From Dehalococcoidia bacterium (GTDB lineage: Bacteria > Chloroflexota > Dehalococcoidia > GIF9 > AB-539-J10), in contig JAUWFX010000030.1 of assembly GCA_030606765.1 (NCBI GenBank), positions 1-13,279 on the forward strand: DNA of 13,279 nucleotides. Reading direction: 5' to 3'. Every line of letters begins with the position of its first letter. The first letter of the stretch is position 1. Position numbers and translations under genes: made by a program. Below, piece by piece: positions 13,199-13,279 of this stretch. The notes under the pieces were generated by a model. The model worked only from the letters and a program-made list of their open reading frames with translations, did no database searches and was not told the origin of the DNA.

Positions 13199-13227
13199 CT
13201 CAGCCTCCGGAAAACCCTTATTAAAAG

Positions 13228-13257
13228 AGTATATCGTAATAAAAAGTATAACGTAAA
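13228..13257 (-). promoter_or_regulatory. Putative promoter of the acyl-CoA synthetase gene
   Basis: On the minus strand TTTACG (13257-13252) is followed by an 18-bp spacer and TATACT (13233-13228), giving a leader of about 22 nt with GGAGG in it. A second TATACT (13250-13245) overlaps the spacer. Confidence 0.5.
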
Positions 13258-13279
13258 GCCCTCAGCCATGATTGCTGGG

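Noticed and set aside
1..13279. CRISPR arrays, tRNA or rRNA genes
   Set aside because: No regularly spaced repeats, cloverleaf with a conserved T-loop, or rRNA segments were seen on either strand.

Overview
The window is a stretch of bacterial chromosome with two different parts. From about 4.4 kb rightwards it is compact housekeeping and acyl-CoA metabolism, mostly on the minus strand. The left 4.2 kb is a signal-transduction block lying between two pieces of a second, broken radC. The taxonomic guess is Chloroflexota, near Dehalococcoidia. It rests on the adjacent rsmA and ispE, the short helix-turn-helix proteins beside a PAS histidine kinase and a PilT-like ATPase, and a GTCATTGCGAG palindromic repeat. 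It was made by eye and confidence is only moderate; the SRP RNA is of the large type best known from Firmicutes.

Left part (1-4370). Positions 1-47 and 4250-4370 are two directly oriented pieces of a radC paralogue. They match adjacent stretches of the intact radC at 4998-5723 and meet within about 5 bp, so the DNA from about 48 to 4249 looks inserted. The inserted block holds two helix-turn-helix genes, one near each end and both reading inward. On the plus strand is a decayed HTH/PAS/PAS histidine-kinase locus followed by a broken response-regulator remnant. On the minus strand is an intact HTH - PilT-like ATPase - single-domain response regulator operon. No transposase or integrase is visible.

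Middle part (4374-7056). A C_GCAxxG_C_C-family cysteine protein starts at a TTG. Intact radC follows, then cca (tRNA nucleotidyltransferase), divergent from radC across a short region with a TATAAT box on each side.

Right part (7045-13279). A minus-strand operon runs SDR oxidoreductase - 3-hydroxyacyl-CoA dehydrogenase - rsmA - ispE - DedA-like membrane protein, with overlapping or nearly touching genes. Upstream of the SDR is a large SRP RNA that keeps the Alu domain. It has its own good promoter and no obvious terminator before the SDR. Next come a palindromic interspersed repeat and an acyl-CoA synthetase/AMP ligase with its own promoter. Ligase, SDR and dehydrogenase together suggest activation and beta-oxidation-type handling of a fatty or ring-derived acid. 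rsmA, ispE and the SRP RNA are core functions.
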